Assembly (NCBI GenBank): GCA_902826155.1
Contig: CADEDU010000012.1
Location: 14,982-25,994, forward strand
Length of the DNA stretch: 11,013 bases
From: an uncultured beta proteobacterium
GTDB taxonomy: Bacteria; Pseudomonadota; Gammaproteobacteria; Burkholderiales; SG8-39
Direction: 5' to 3'
Under the pieces are notes generated by a model that had not been told where the DNA came from, ran no database searches, and was given only the letters and a program-made list of their open reading frames with translations. Made by a program: the position numbers and the translations under genes. Each line of letters starts with the position of its first letter. Within the stretch, counting starts at the first letter, position 1. Shown here in pieces: positions 1 to 6,890 of the stretch.

Positions 1-7
1 AGTATAG

Positions 8-1429
8 CTACTGCGGTTCGGGCCAGGCTCGCTGTTGCGGCCGCAACGTCTCGAGCACGCGCGCGAGTTTCAGCACGCCGACATCGTCGAAGCGCCGGCC
101 GATAACTTGCACGCCGATCGGCAGGCTCGCCGATGCAGCCTCGGCGCTGTAGCCCCAGTTGATGGAGGCGGCCGGCTGTTCCGACATGTTGTACGGCACG
201 GTGAACGCGATGTGCGGCAGCGCGTTGCGCGGATCGTTGCCCGGACAGGCGAATTCCGCTTCGTAGGGCAGGATCGGCGACGTCGGTGCAATCACGAAGT
301 CGAATGCGGCGGTCGCGCTGACCGCGGCCTCGCGCATCGCGAAGATCGCGTTCAACGCGGCCATCACGTCGCGGCCGCGAAAATCCTTGGCGCGATGGGT
401 GCACCAGTCGGTGATGAAGGGCAGGATCGTCCCGCGCCGCTCGGCGCTCAACTGCCCCAGATCGTTCTCCGATCGCGCCTCGAAGAAACGCAACACTCCT
501 TCGAACATCTCGGCGGTGAGGAACGAGCCGATCTCCTCGACCTTGGCGCCGATGCGCTCGAGCGACCGCGCTGCGGCATACGTTGCAGCACGCACCTCGG
601 CGTTCACCGGCAGCCCGCAGCGCATGTCGGGCAGGATCGCGATGCGCAGTTGCTTGACCCACGCCTCAAGATTTCCGGCGAGCGCACCGACATAGTCGAT
701 CGGCTGGTAGGCGATGCTCATGTAGTCGCGCACATCCGGTTTCGCCAGTTCCATCATCAGCATCGCGCTGTCGGCGACGGTGCGCGTCATTGGCCCGGTC
801 ACGCGACCCAGGAACGGTGGATTCACCGGCACGCGCCCGAGCGTCGGCTTGAGCGCGAAGATGCCGCAATGCGTCGCTGGCAGCCGCACCGAGCCGCCGA
901 TATCGGTGCCCAAATGGAGCGGACCGTATCCCGCGACTGCCGCCGCACCAGCGCCGGAACTGGAGCCGGACGTATTGCGATCGAGCCGCCACGGGTTGCG
1001 AGTGACGCCGTGCATGCTCGACATGCCCGAGGAGAGCATCCCGTAGTCGGGCATCGTCGTCTTGCCCAGGATGACGCAGCCGGCCTCGCGCACGCGCGCC
1101 GCCGGCGGTGCATCAGCCTGCATCGGCGGCAGCGCCTCATTGGCCTTCGTGCCGATCGGGGCGCGATCGCCGCGCGTGTAGATATTCTCCTTGATGGTCA
1201 CCGGCACGCCGTCGAGCACCGAGATCGGCTGATGCATGCGCCAGCGCGCCTCGCTCGCCTTGGCCGCGGCCAGCGCCTGTTCGCGCGCCACGACGAACAT
1301 CGCGTTGATCTTCGGCTCCCAGCGATCGATACGCGCGAGGGCGGCGCGGGTGGCTTCGACCGGCGAGAGCTCGCCGCGTGCGAACGCGCGCGACAGCTCG
1401 GTGGCGGACAGCTCGTGGGTGGCGCTCAT
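8..1429 (-). CDS. Amidase-signature family hydrolase
   Basis: This is a 473-residue amidase-signature enzyme that hydrolyses a carboxamide to acid plus ammonia or amine; it is probably cytoplasmic, with no signal peptide. The Ser-cisSer-Lys triad is visible: Lys80 in GVPVTIKEN, a Ser-rich GSSSGAG stretch at 155-161 (cis-Ser probably Ser157), and nucleophile Ser180 in GTDIGGSVRLPA. The usual GGSSGG is GSSSGA here. The C-terminus ends with the family-typical DDVGVLKLARVLE segment, so the gene is complete. The ATG at 1429 was chosen because GGAGGA (1434-1439 on the plus strand) lies 4 nt upstream and the protein then begins like other amidases; the frame stays open to 1576, but that extension is arginine-rich and unlike coding sequence. 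No gatB or gatC is nearby, so a role in transamidosome work is unlikely. The substrate cannot be read from the sequence. It is divergent from the gene at 1642. Confidence 0.93.
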   Translation of the reverse strand: MSATHELSATELSRAFARGELSPVEATRAALARIDRWEPKINAMFVVAREQALAAAKASEARWRMHQPISVLDGVPVTIKENIYTRGDRAPIGTKANEALPPMQADAPPAARVREAGCVILGKTTMPDYGMLSSGMSSMHGVTRNPWRLDRNTSGSSSGAGAAAVAGYGPLHLGTDIGGSVRLPATHCGIFALKPTLGRVPVNPPFLGRVTGPMTRTVADSAMLMMELAKPDVRDYMSIAYQPIDYVGALAGNLEAWVKQLRIAILPDMRCGLPVNAEVRAATYAAARSLERIGAKVEEIGSFLTAEMFEGVLRFFEARSENDLGQLSAERRGTILPFITDWCTHRAKDFRGRDVMAALNAIFAMREAAVSATAAFDFVIAPTSPILPYEAEFACPGNDPRNALPHIAFTVPYNMSEQPAASINWGYSAEAASASLPIGVQVIGRRFDDVGVLKLARVLETLRPQQRAWPEPQ

Positions 1430-1641
1430 GCGATCCTCCGAAAGAGGCAGGCGAACAGGTCTGCGGCGGCGAAACCGACAGCGCGTGGCAGCGCGGGGGT
1501 CGGTCGGCGCGCGGCGAGACGACCAGACGACGAGATCGCGATAGTAGCGCCGACCGCGCCGCTGGCTTGATGTCAACGTCAGGGAAATCGATCGCGTTGT
1601 CCTGAAGACGGTCGCGATGGCCTGCGTGCAATGAGGTTCCG

Positions 1642-2226
1642 ATGAAATTCGCCGAACGTTCCGTCGTCGAGCAAGGTCAGGCGCTCGAGGTCGTCATGGG
1701 CGCGCTGAAGATCGCGCAATATCCGCCCGCCCCGCGCCACGTTCAGGCGCGCATCGTCGCCAGCGAAGGACGCCTTCCGCCGAACACCGGTATCGAAACG
1801 TTGCGCCAGGAGCTGGCCGCGCTCACGCGTCAACAGTTCGAGCAAGCCTTCATGGCTTCCATGAACCCGCTTCCCGATGCAGCGGCGTTCGGGCTCGTCG
1901 GTTTCGGGCCGATGGGCGGCACGCTCGCCGCGTATGGTCGCGCGCTGTGCGAGGAAGACGAGCCCGATCCCCGCTATCAGCGGTTCTTCCAGCGGATCGA
2001 AGGCTACGAGCGCGACGACGCAGTCTTCATGACGCGCTTTTTCGCGCAGTTGCTCGAGCACCTGGGAGAGCCGGAACGCTCGGACTTCGAGGATTCCATC
2101 GTCGGCACGGGGCCGGAACGCGAACGCACGAAGCGGTGGGTGACGTTTACCTCGAAGTACCCACCCGCGTGGCTGCGGGCGTACATGGCCAGCAACGAAG
2201 CGCAGCGACGCAGCGACAACCCGTGA
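1642..2226 (+). CDS. Uncharacterised 194-residue protein
   Basis: I do not recognise this family. The product is a soluble-looking 194-residue protein with no signal peptide and no membrane segment. The middle has a small glycine-rich stretch (GFGPMGGTLAAYG, about residues 87-99), followed by an acidic segment (CEEDEPDP) and an amphipathic helical region rich in Phe, Glu and Arg (about 110-145). The C-terminal part has many Trp, Tyr and Pro residues (RWVTFTSKYPPAWLRAYM). The start at 1642 has TGAGG 5 nt upstream. Amino acid composition is balanced, unlike the Arg/His-rich antisense frame at 1579-2061. It is monocistronic, divergent from the amidase and convergent with the SnoaL-like gene, with a probable terminator just downstream. 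That it is a real gene is likely; its function is unknown. Confidence 0.72.
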   Translation: MKFAERSVVEQGQALEVVMGALKIAQYPPAPRHVQARIVASEGRLPPNTGIETLRQELAALTRQQFEQAFMASMNPLPDAAAFGLVGFGPMGGTLAAYGRALCEEDEPDPRYQRFFQRIEGYERDDAVFMTRFFAQLLEHLGEPERSDFEDSIVGTGPERERTKRWVTFTSKYPPAWLRAYMASNEAQRRSDNP

Positions 2227-2230
2227 TGGC

Positions 2231-2288
2231 TGGCAGGGCCGTGTCGCCGCTTGCCTGCGCGGCGGCGGGTGCCAGGATCGGTTTTCTT
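2231..2288 (+). terminator. Probable intrinsic terminator of the 194-residue gene
   Basis: Five bases after the stop at 2226 an imperfect hairpin is visible: GTCGCCGC (2243-2250) pairs with GCGGCGGC (2259-2266) with one G-T wobble, and outer arms TGGCA (2231-2235) and TGCCA (2270-2274) pair beyond an internal loop. A TTTTCTT run follows at 2282-2288 on the plus strand, offset by seven bases, which makes it a weaker intrinsic terminator. It sits between two convergent genes; the minus direction has no T-run. Confidence 0.42.
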
Positions 2289-2829
2289 ACGACACGCCCT
2301 TCGGCTCGTACGCCTTGAGCGCGGTGCGCAGCAGTTCGCGCGCAGGTTCCGAGCCATCGAGCGGACGCAGTGTGCGCCGCTTGATCCGCCAGCCGCGATC
2401 GGTGCGCACCAGGTCCCAGCGGTTGGCGCCGACACGATGCACGCGGAATCCGCGACTCACGCCGTGATCGGGCACCTCGATCGGCTCGCCGCTCGGATGC
2501 GGCGCGAGGATCTGCAGGTACGAGATCACCACCGCCGTGTCGCCTTCGATCGTGATGTGCGGCAGGCCGGCGAAATGCGCGAGGCCGCCGGCCATCGCGG
2601 CCTGATGCCCGGGCTTCTTGGTGATCGCCGCGATCGCCTCGTTGCCGTGCGCGCCCTTGCCGCCGGCCAGATCCATCGTGCCGTCCTCGATGTACGCGAC
2701 GCGCGTGAAGTAGTCGGCCGCGGTGTCGGCACTGGGCGGATGGCTGGCGATCAGGTTGTAAATCTCGAGCCGGTCTTCGATGTCGCGCAAACGATCCTCG
2801 ATACTCCTTGCTACGCCGGTGGTCGTCAT
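2287..2829 (-). CDS. SnoaL/NTF2-like fold protein (SnoaL_4-type)
   Basis: A 180-residue protein of the SnoaL/NTF2-like superfamily, a cone-shaped alpha+beta fold used by polyketide cyclases, dehydratases and ring-hydroxylating dioxygenase beta subunits. The N-terminal helix (IEDRLRDIEDRLEIYNLI, about 10-27) leads into the typical DYFTRVAYIEDGTMDL segment (39-53); a His-rich core (His85, His91) and the closing strand pattern RTDRGWRIKRRTLRPLDG (142-159) follow. There is no signal peptide. The start at 2829 is the ATG of an ATGA overlap with the upstream peptidase-like gene, with GGGAG (2836-2840) 6 nt upstream, so translation is probably coupled. It is the last gene of the minus operon. The fold is clear from sequence; the reaction is not, and it may act on the same small molecule as its neighbours. 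Confidence 0.88.
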   Translation of the reverse strand: MTTTGVARSIEDRLRDIEDRLEIYNLIASHPPSADTAADYFTRVAYIEDGTMDLAGGKGAHGNEAIAAITKKPGHQAAMAGGLAHFAGLPHITIEGDTAVVISYLQILAPHPSGEPIEVPDHGVSRGFRVHRVGANRWDLVRTDRGWRIKRRTLRPLDGSEPARELLRTALKAYEPKGVS

Positions 2830-4019
2830 GGTCGGCTCCCTTCGTTGTGTTGGCCTGTCGCTACCCACGCTTGCACCGCTGCGGCGATGCTCGCGACCCA
2901 GCTGGCATTCACGTTCGCCGGCCAGCGATCGCTCGGTGCGTGAAAGCGCACGTTCTTGCCGATGATCGACAGCACCCGTGCGCCGTGCAACGCCAGATCG
3001 CGTGCTTCGCCGGTCGCGCGATCGATCGACTCGATCTCGATCAGCATCGCCGGATAACCACTGGCGATCAGCAGCTCGCGCAGTTGCGCAGCGTGCGCTG
3101 GGTCGGAGGCACGCACGGTTATTCGGCCGTCGCTCGCGCATCCCAGATTCGCGCCGAGATGTACCCACAACTTCGCATCGGTGAGCAGGCGCTCGTTCGC
3201 TGCGATGACCTGCTTCAGGCCGAGGTGGCCCAGCTCGTGTCCGCAGGTGGCGAATCCGATCACCGGTCGCGCGAGTCGACCCGCACGCGACAGCGTCGCC
3301 GCATGCGCGAGGCCAGCGTGCCAGGCGATGATGCCGCCTGCGCGTTCGGCCGTCGATTCGAACCAGCTCGTGCGCGGCGTGAGCAGCACCAGCGGCGGTT
3401 GATGAGAGGGTCCATCGACTTGCGCGCGAAGGTTGAACGAGTGTGCCGAGCGTCGCTCGCTGCGCAGCGTCACGCGAACCGGTGCGCGATCGGCGGCGCA
3501 CGCCGTCAGTCGCTGGATGTGCACCCCAGCAACCTGCAGCGCAGGCGGTCCGAACGGCGCGGTGAAGTACTGCGCGTTGATCGGTGCGAGTTCGCCGTGC
3601 GGATCGCGCGTGCACAGCACCAGCGCTGCATGACGCGTTTGCTGGCGCATCGACTCGAACGGCTGCCCCTTGATCGAAGCGGCAGCGGGATCGATCTCGA
3701 GCAAGCCGATCGGCGCGTCGCTGTTCCACGGGCCGAGCGCACCAGCGACGCCATCGGCCGGCGTGTCGGGGCCATCGAACAGCGGCAAGCCGTCGATGCG
3801 CAGATCGGGCAATTCGATCGCGGCTTCGACGATGGTGCACAGCGACAGTGGCACCGGGATCTGCTCGGCATCGACGCCCGATCCGCCGACGAGGTCGCGC
3901 AGCCACGCGGCGCACGCCAGATCGCCTGGCGTGCCGGCGCGACGCAGGCCGAATTCATCGTAATCGCGAAGCAGTTGCGCAATCGCCCCAGTGACGAGCG
4001 TGCTCATCGCGTCATCCAT
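2826..4019 (-). CDS. M28-family peptidase-like protein with altered metal site
   Basis: A protein of about 397 residues laid out like M28 aminopeptidases: an N-terminal part, an insert resembling a protease-associated domain (about 85-170), and a C-terminal catalytic half. The usual zinc-ligand His of the M28 HxD region is replaced (LLTPRTSWF, 212-220), the bridging DNASG becomes AERAGG (224-229), the EE pair becomes GHELGHLG (260-267; first Glu replaced by His261, Glu262 kept, giving an HExxH string), and the Asp-containing NLDMxG position reads VHLGANLG. The last metal His is kept in FHAPSD (359-364). It may be a pseudoenzyme or may use another metal geometry. No signal peptide is seen, although most M28 peptidases are exported. 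Start choice is uncertain: ATG 4019, ATG 4007 (both with GGATGA 4 nt upstream) or GTG 4058. It overlaps the SnoaL-like gene by 4 bases. Confidence 0.83.
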   Translation of the reverse strand: MDDAMSTLVTGAIAQLLRDYDEFGLRRAGTPGDLACAAWLRDLVGGSGVDAEQIPVPLSLCTIVEAAIELPDLRIDGLPLFDGPDTPADGVAGALGPWNSDAPIGLLEIDPAAASIKGQPFESMRQQTRHAALVLCTRDPHGELAPINAQYFTAPFGPPALQVAGVHIQRLTACAADRAPVRVTLRSERRSAHSFNLRAQVDGPSHQPPLVLLTPRTSWFESTAERAGGIIAWHAGLAHAATLSRAGRLARPVIGFATCGHELGHLGLKQVIAANERLLTDAKLWVHLGANLGCASDGRITVRASDPAHAAQLRELLIASGYPAMLIEIESIDRATGEARDLALHGARVLSIIGKNVRFHAPSDRWPANVNASWVASIAAAVQAWVATGQHNEGSRP

Positions 4020-4073
4020 CGGGTCATCCGGCTGGCTGACCAGCTGCGTGGATCGCACTGCTTGGCCTGTTCG

Positions 4074-5156
4074 CTATTCAACTTTCGCCCCGCTTTGCGC
4101 CACCAGCACCTTGTACATCTCGTACTCCTTGCGCACGAATGCGTCGAGCGCGGCCTGCGTCTCGGTGATGGTCACCAGCGAGCCGTCGCGCTCGGTCGCC
4201 TCCTGAAAATCCTTGGTGCGCTGGATGCGGATGATCGCCGTGCGCAGCTGATCCGAGATCGCCTGCGGGGTGCCGCTCGCCACCAGAATGCCGAACCAGG
4301 TCGTCAACGAGAAATCGCCCGGCATCGCCTCGGCGAACGTCGGCACGTCGGGAAACAGCGGGTGCCGCGTCGGGATCGTCACCGCCAGCGCACGCAGCCG
4401 GCCTGCCTTGATGTGCTGATGCGCCACCGCGAGGATCGGTACGCCGAAATCGACTTGCCCGCCGAGCACACCTTGCACGATCTCGGCCGCGCTCTTGTAC
4501 GGCACGTGCACGCTCTCGGCCTTGGCGAGTCGCACGAACGTCGCGCCGGAAAGATGCGCACTGGTGCCCAGTCCGCCCGAGCCGTAGCTCAGTTTGTCGC
4601 GCTGCACGCGCGCGGCGGCGGCGAGATCCTGCGCGGTGCGATACGGCGCATTTCCGTTCACGACCAGGATGGAGGTCGCGCTCGTGGTCGTGGCGATCAG
4701 CCGCAGATCCTTGAACAGGTCGTAGCCGGGATTGCCGAACAGATGCATGTTGGCGATCTGTCCGGTGCCGCCGGCCATGATCGTGTAGCCGTCCGCCGGC
4801 GCCTGCACGAGCATGCGCGTGGCGACGTTGCCGCCCGCGCCGGGCCGGTTGTCGACCACGATCGGCTGACCGAGCAGTTCAGCCAGCCGCGTGGCGAGAT
4901 TGCGCGCACCGATATCGGTGGCGGCCCCGGCGGCGAACGGCACGATCATGCGGAGCGGTTTGCTCGGGTAGGGCTGCGCATGCACGCGCGGCGACGCGAG
5001 CATCACGGCGGCACTCGCGAGCGCGATCACCAGAGCGAATTTTCCGCGCACTGATCTGTACGAGGGGCGACACCAAGACTTGCACCAAGCGCCGCCCCAG
5101 CGCGCCGGATTGCGGTGAAAGGGAACAACCGGCGCGGCGTTCGTGGCGAGAAGCAT
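4074..5156 (-). CDS. Bug/TctC-type periplasmic solute-binding protein
   Basis: This is a substrate-binding protein of the tripartite tricarboxylate transporter (Bug) family, which captures carboxylated small molecules in the periplasm. Visible marks are the signal hydrophobic core at about 40-54 with a likely cleavage after VHA (60), then YPSKPLRMIVPFAAGAATD (63-81) and GQPIVVDNRPGAGGNVA (96-112), both family hallmarks; PFAAGAATD departs from the more usual PFPPGGPTD. Later segments (SVHVPYKSAAEIVQGVLGGQVDF and the RALAVT strand) also fit. The ATG at 5156 has GAGGA 4 nt upstream and gives 360 residues with a 37-residue basic lead before the core. A GTG at 5051 would give 325 residues, closer to the family's usual length, but lacks a clear ribosome site. 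No tctA or tctB membrane genes are in the window. It lies 26 nt after the reductase gene in the minus operon. Confidence 0.93.
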   Translation of the reverse strand: MLLATNAAPVVPFHRNPARWGGAWCKSWCRPSYRSVRGKFALVIALASAAVMLASPRVHAQPYPSKPLRMIVPFAAGAATDIGARNLATRLAELLGQPIVVDNRPGAGGNVATRMLVQAPADGYTIMAGGTGQIANMHLFGNPGYDLFKDLRLIATTTSATSILVVNGNAPYRTAQDLAAAARVQRDKLSYGSGGLGTSAHLSGATFVRLAKAESVHVPYKSAAEIVQGVLGGQVDFGVPILAVAHQHIKAGRLRALAVTIPTRHPLFPDVPTFAEAMPGDFSLTTWFGILVASGTPQAISDQLRTAIIRIQRTKDFQEATERDGSLVTITETQAALDAFVRKEYEMYKVLVAQSGAKVE

Positions 5157-5182
5157 GGTGTCCTCTGTTTTCGATGGTCGCT

Positions 5183-6115
5183 TCAGAGCCGACCCGCCGC
5201 GCGGCGGTTTTCGTAGGCCTTCAGATGCGTGTACGCGACGCGAAACAGCGTGTCGTCGACGCCTGCGACCTTGGCCTTGTCGACCATGTAGCCGACGATG
5301 TGATCGGCTTCGATCGGCCCACCGCGCTCGATGTCTCGCAGCATCGAGGTGCCGTACAGCGAATCGCCCGAGCCGAACAGCTTGCGATAGTTCTGCATGA
5401 ACGCATCGCTCGGCGCATGGCCGTTGTGGCGGGCGATCGCCGCCGCCGCCTCCAGTTGCTGCAGGAACAACGCCGCGCCGTGCGGCGTGCGTACGATGTC
5501 GCCGACCGGTGCGCGCATCAGGCAGGTCATCGACGCCGCCGTCGACAGATGCACCATCTTCTCCCACATTTCCTGCATCACGTTCGGCACGGCCTTGGCC
5601 TGCACCGCCGGCGAGCGTGCGAACTGCGCGGCAAGCGTCTGCACGCGATCACTCATCGTGCCGTCCTGCTCGCCGAACGTGAGGAAGTTCCAGTCGTTGA
5701 GGTGCTTGACCACGCCCTCGGGCGTTAGCGTCGCGGCGATACGTGCGGTGCCGCCGAGTACGCGTTCACGGCCGAACCGGGCGTTCAATCGCTCGATGTG
5801 CGCCAGGCCGTTCAGCTCGGGGAGGATGAACGTGCCAGCGCCAACGGCGGGCGCGACGGCGTCCATCGCCGCGTCGAGATCGTAGGCTTTGCAAGCGATC
5901 AGCAAGCAATCGTATTCGGGCCGCAACGCGCTCGCCAGGATCGCGCGCACCCGCACGTTGGCATTGCCGTACTGGCTCTCGATGCGCAGGCCGTCGGCGT
6001 CGAGCTGCACCTTGCGTTTCTCGCGTACGAGGAACGTGACGTCGGCGCCGGACTCGGCCAGCCGCCCGCCGTAGTAACCGCCGATCGCGCCGGCACCCAG
6101 CACCAGGATTCTCAT
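5183..6115 (-). CDS. 2-dehydropantoate 2-reductase family protein (PanE/ApbA-like)
   Basis: A 310-residue NAD(P)-dependent reductase of the ketopantoate reductase family; in its classical form it reduces 2-dehydropantoate to pantoate with NADPH in pantothenate synthesis. The N-terminal Rossmann motif GAGAIGGYYGG is at 7-17, Lys76 in CKAYD and Asn102 in LNGLAH match the substrate and cofactor region, catalytic Lys186 sits in MWEKMVHLSTAASM, and the C-terminal GGPIEADHIVGYMV (265-278) carries the conserved Glu269 and Asp271. Length fits the family. The ATG at 6115 has GGAGG 4 nt upstream, and the frame upstream of it is non-coding in character. It is the first gene of the minus operon with a Bug binding protein, which argues for a catabolic paralogue acting on another 2-keto or 2-hydroxy acid, so I give no gene symbol. 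Family assignment is firm; the substrate is inferred. Confidence 0.93.
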   Translation of the reverse strand: MRILVLGAGAIGGYYGGRLAESGADVTFLVREKRKVQLDADGLRIESQYGNANVRVRAILASALRPEYDCLLIACKAYDLDAAMDAVAPAVGAGTFILPELNGLAHIERLNARFGRERVLGGTARIAATLTPEGVVKHLNDWNFLTFGEQDGTMSDRVQTLAAQFARSPAVQAKAVPNVMQEMWEKMVHLSTAASMTCLMRAPVGDIVRTPHGAALFLQQLEAAAAIARHNGHAPSDAFMQNYRKLFGSGDSLYGTSMLRDIERGGPIEADHIVGYMVDKAKVAGVDDTLFRVAYTHLKAYENRRAAGRL

Positions 6116-6196
6116 CGCGCCTCCTCTCGATTGGCGAGCGAGTTTAGCCGCGAACGTGATCGACGCCGGACGACGGTCGCCACGATAATTCTCGCG

Positions 6197-6215
6197 CGAG
6201 GTCAACCGGACCTCG
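6197..6215. promoter_or_regulatory. Perfect inverted repeat in divergent intergenic region
   Basis: CGAGGTC (6197-6203) and GACCTCG (6209-6215) form a perfect 7-base inverted repeat around AACCG. It lies in the 126-base gap between the divergent reductase operon (start 6115) and the Rid-family gene (start 6242), 26 bases before the latter, just downstream of a GATAAT (6184-6189) that resembles a -10 box without a convincing -35. It could be an operator for one or both directions, or a hairpin in the leader. No known regulator site was recognised. Confidence 0.35.
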
Positions 6216-6241
6216 ACGACCCATCAACAAAGGAGACGATC

Positions 6242-6763
6242 ATGCTTCCCGCGACTACCCGCCATTCTCCGCAAGGCTTTCGCCACCGTTTCGCACGCCG
6301 GCTTGCGTTGTCGCTCGCGTGCGCCATGTCGCTCGTGTTGGGGAGCGTGTCGGCGCAATCGACCAAGCGCGAGCACTTCAACTACGGGAGCTGGGAGACG
6401 CAAGTGATGTTCTCGCAGGGCGTCAGCGTGCGGAACCCCGGTCGCATCATTTACCTGGCCGGGGTCGGCGCCGAGGAAGATAGCCTGCGTGGCGGCGTGC
6501 ATCATCCCGGCGATTTCCTCGCGCAGTGCCGCTTTGCCTACAACGAGATCAAGAGGCGTCTGGAGAAACAAGGTGCGCGGATACAAGACATCGTGCATAC
6601 CGTTACCTACGTGACCGACGTGCGCTTCCTCATCCCGAATCGCGACTGTCGCAAGGAGGCGTTCGGCGACGGGCCGTATCCCGCGCAGACGTTCCTGGTG
6701 ATCAGCGCGCTCGCGCGGCCAGGGATGCTGGTTGAGGTCGAAGCGCGTGCGGTAACCGATTGA
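6242..6763 (+). CDS. Exported Rid-family (YjgF/YER057c/UK114) protein
   Basis: A 173-residue protein: a signal peptide (basic MLPATTRHSPQGFRHRFARR, hydrophobic LALSLACAMSLVLG, likely cleavage after SVSA at 38) followed by a Rid domain. Domain marks are RIIYLAGVGAEED (69-81), the helix with AYNEIKRRLEKQGARIQDIVHTVTYVTD (99-126), Asn133, and the closing PAQTFLVISALARPGMLVEVEARAV. The arginine that binds the substrate carboxylate in RidA (Arg105 of E. coli, in a PARxxV context) is Gln149 here, and the Ser of the SG motif is Ala73. Known Rid4-Rid7 subfamilies lack this arginine and have not shown the enamine/imine deaminase activity of RidA. The start has AAAGGAG 6 nt upstream. The gene is divergent from the reductase operon and 127 bases before the amidohydrolase. 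Its role is probably periplasmic and its ligand unknown. Confidence 0.9.
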   Translation: MLPATTRHSPQGFRHRFARRLALSLACAMSLVLGSVSAQSTKREHFNYGSWETQVMFSQGVSVRNPGRIIYLAGVGAEEDSLRGGVHHPGDFLAQCRFAYNEIKRRLEKQGARIQDIVHTVTYVTDVRFLIPNRDCRKEAFGDGPYPAQTFLVISALARPGMLVEVEARAVTD

Positions 6764-6790
6764 GCACATCACGGGCGGATTTCGCGGTCA

Positions 6791-6821
6791 GCCGATGCAA
6801 GGGCCCCGGGCCCGCATCGGC
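6791..6821. terminator. Strong GC hairpin after the Rid-family gene
   Basis: GCCGATGC (6791-6798) pairs perfectly with GCATCGGC (6814-6821). Inside, GGGCC (6801-6805) pairs with GGCCC (6809-6813) around a three-base loop, with a two-base AA bulge between the stems. The hairpin starts 27 bases after the Rid stop and ends 69 bases before the amidohydrolase start. No T-run follows, so it could be an incomplete terminator, an mRNA-stabilising stem-loop, or an attenuating structure ahead of the next gene. Confidence 0.4.
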
Positions 6822-6890
6822 GTCCTCCAATCTGGCAAACTGAGTCGCGTATAACCCGGCGCTCGACACCAATCGATCTGGAGGCATGCC

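Noticed and set aside
35..1570. 511-residue plus-strand frame opposite the amidase
   Set aside because: Composition of an antisense shadow; the amidase on the minus strand has its full catalytic signature.
1541..1576. Minus-strand TTGACA (1576-1571) and TACTAT (1546-1541) as an amidase promoter
   Set aside because: The spacing is 24 bases, too long for a sigma-70 promoter, so the two boxes are probably unrelated.
1579..2061. 160-residue minus-strand frame opposite the unrecognised gene
   Set aside because: No good ribosome site, Arg-rich composition and no ordered hydrophobic pattern. The plus-strand frame is more protein-like and has a terminator.
2808..5054. 748-residue open frame on the plus strand opposite the minus operon
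   Set aside because: It is rich in Arg, His and Gln, has no recognisable domain, and mirrors three well-supported genes. Long antisense frames are expected in GC-rich DNA.
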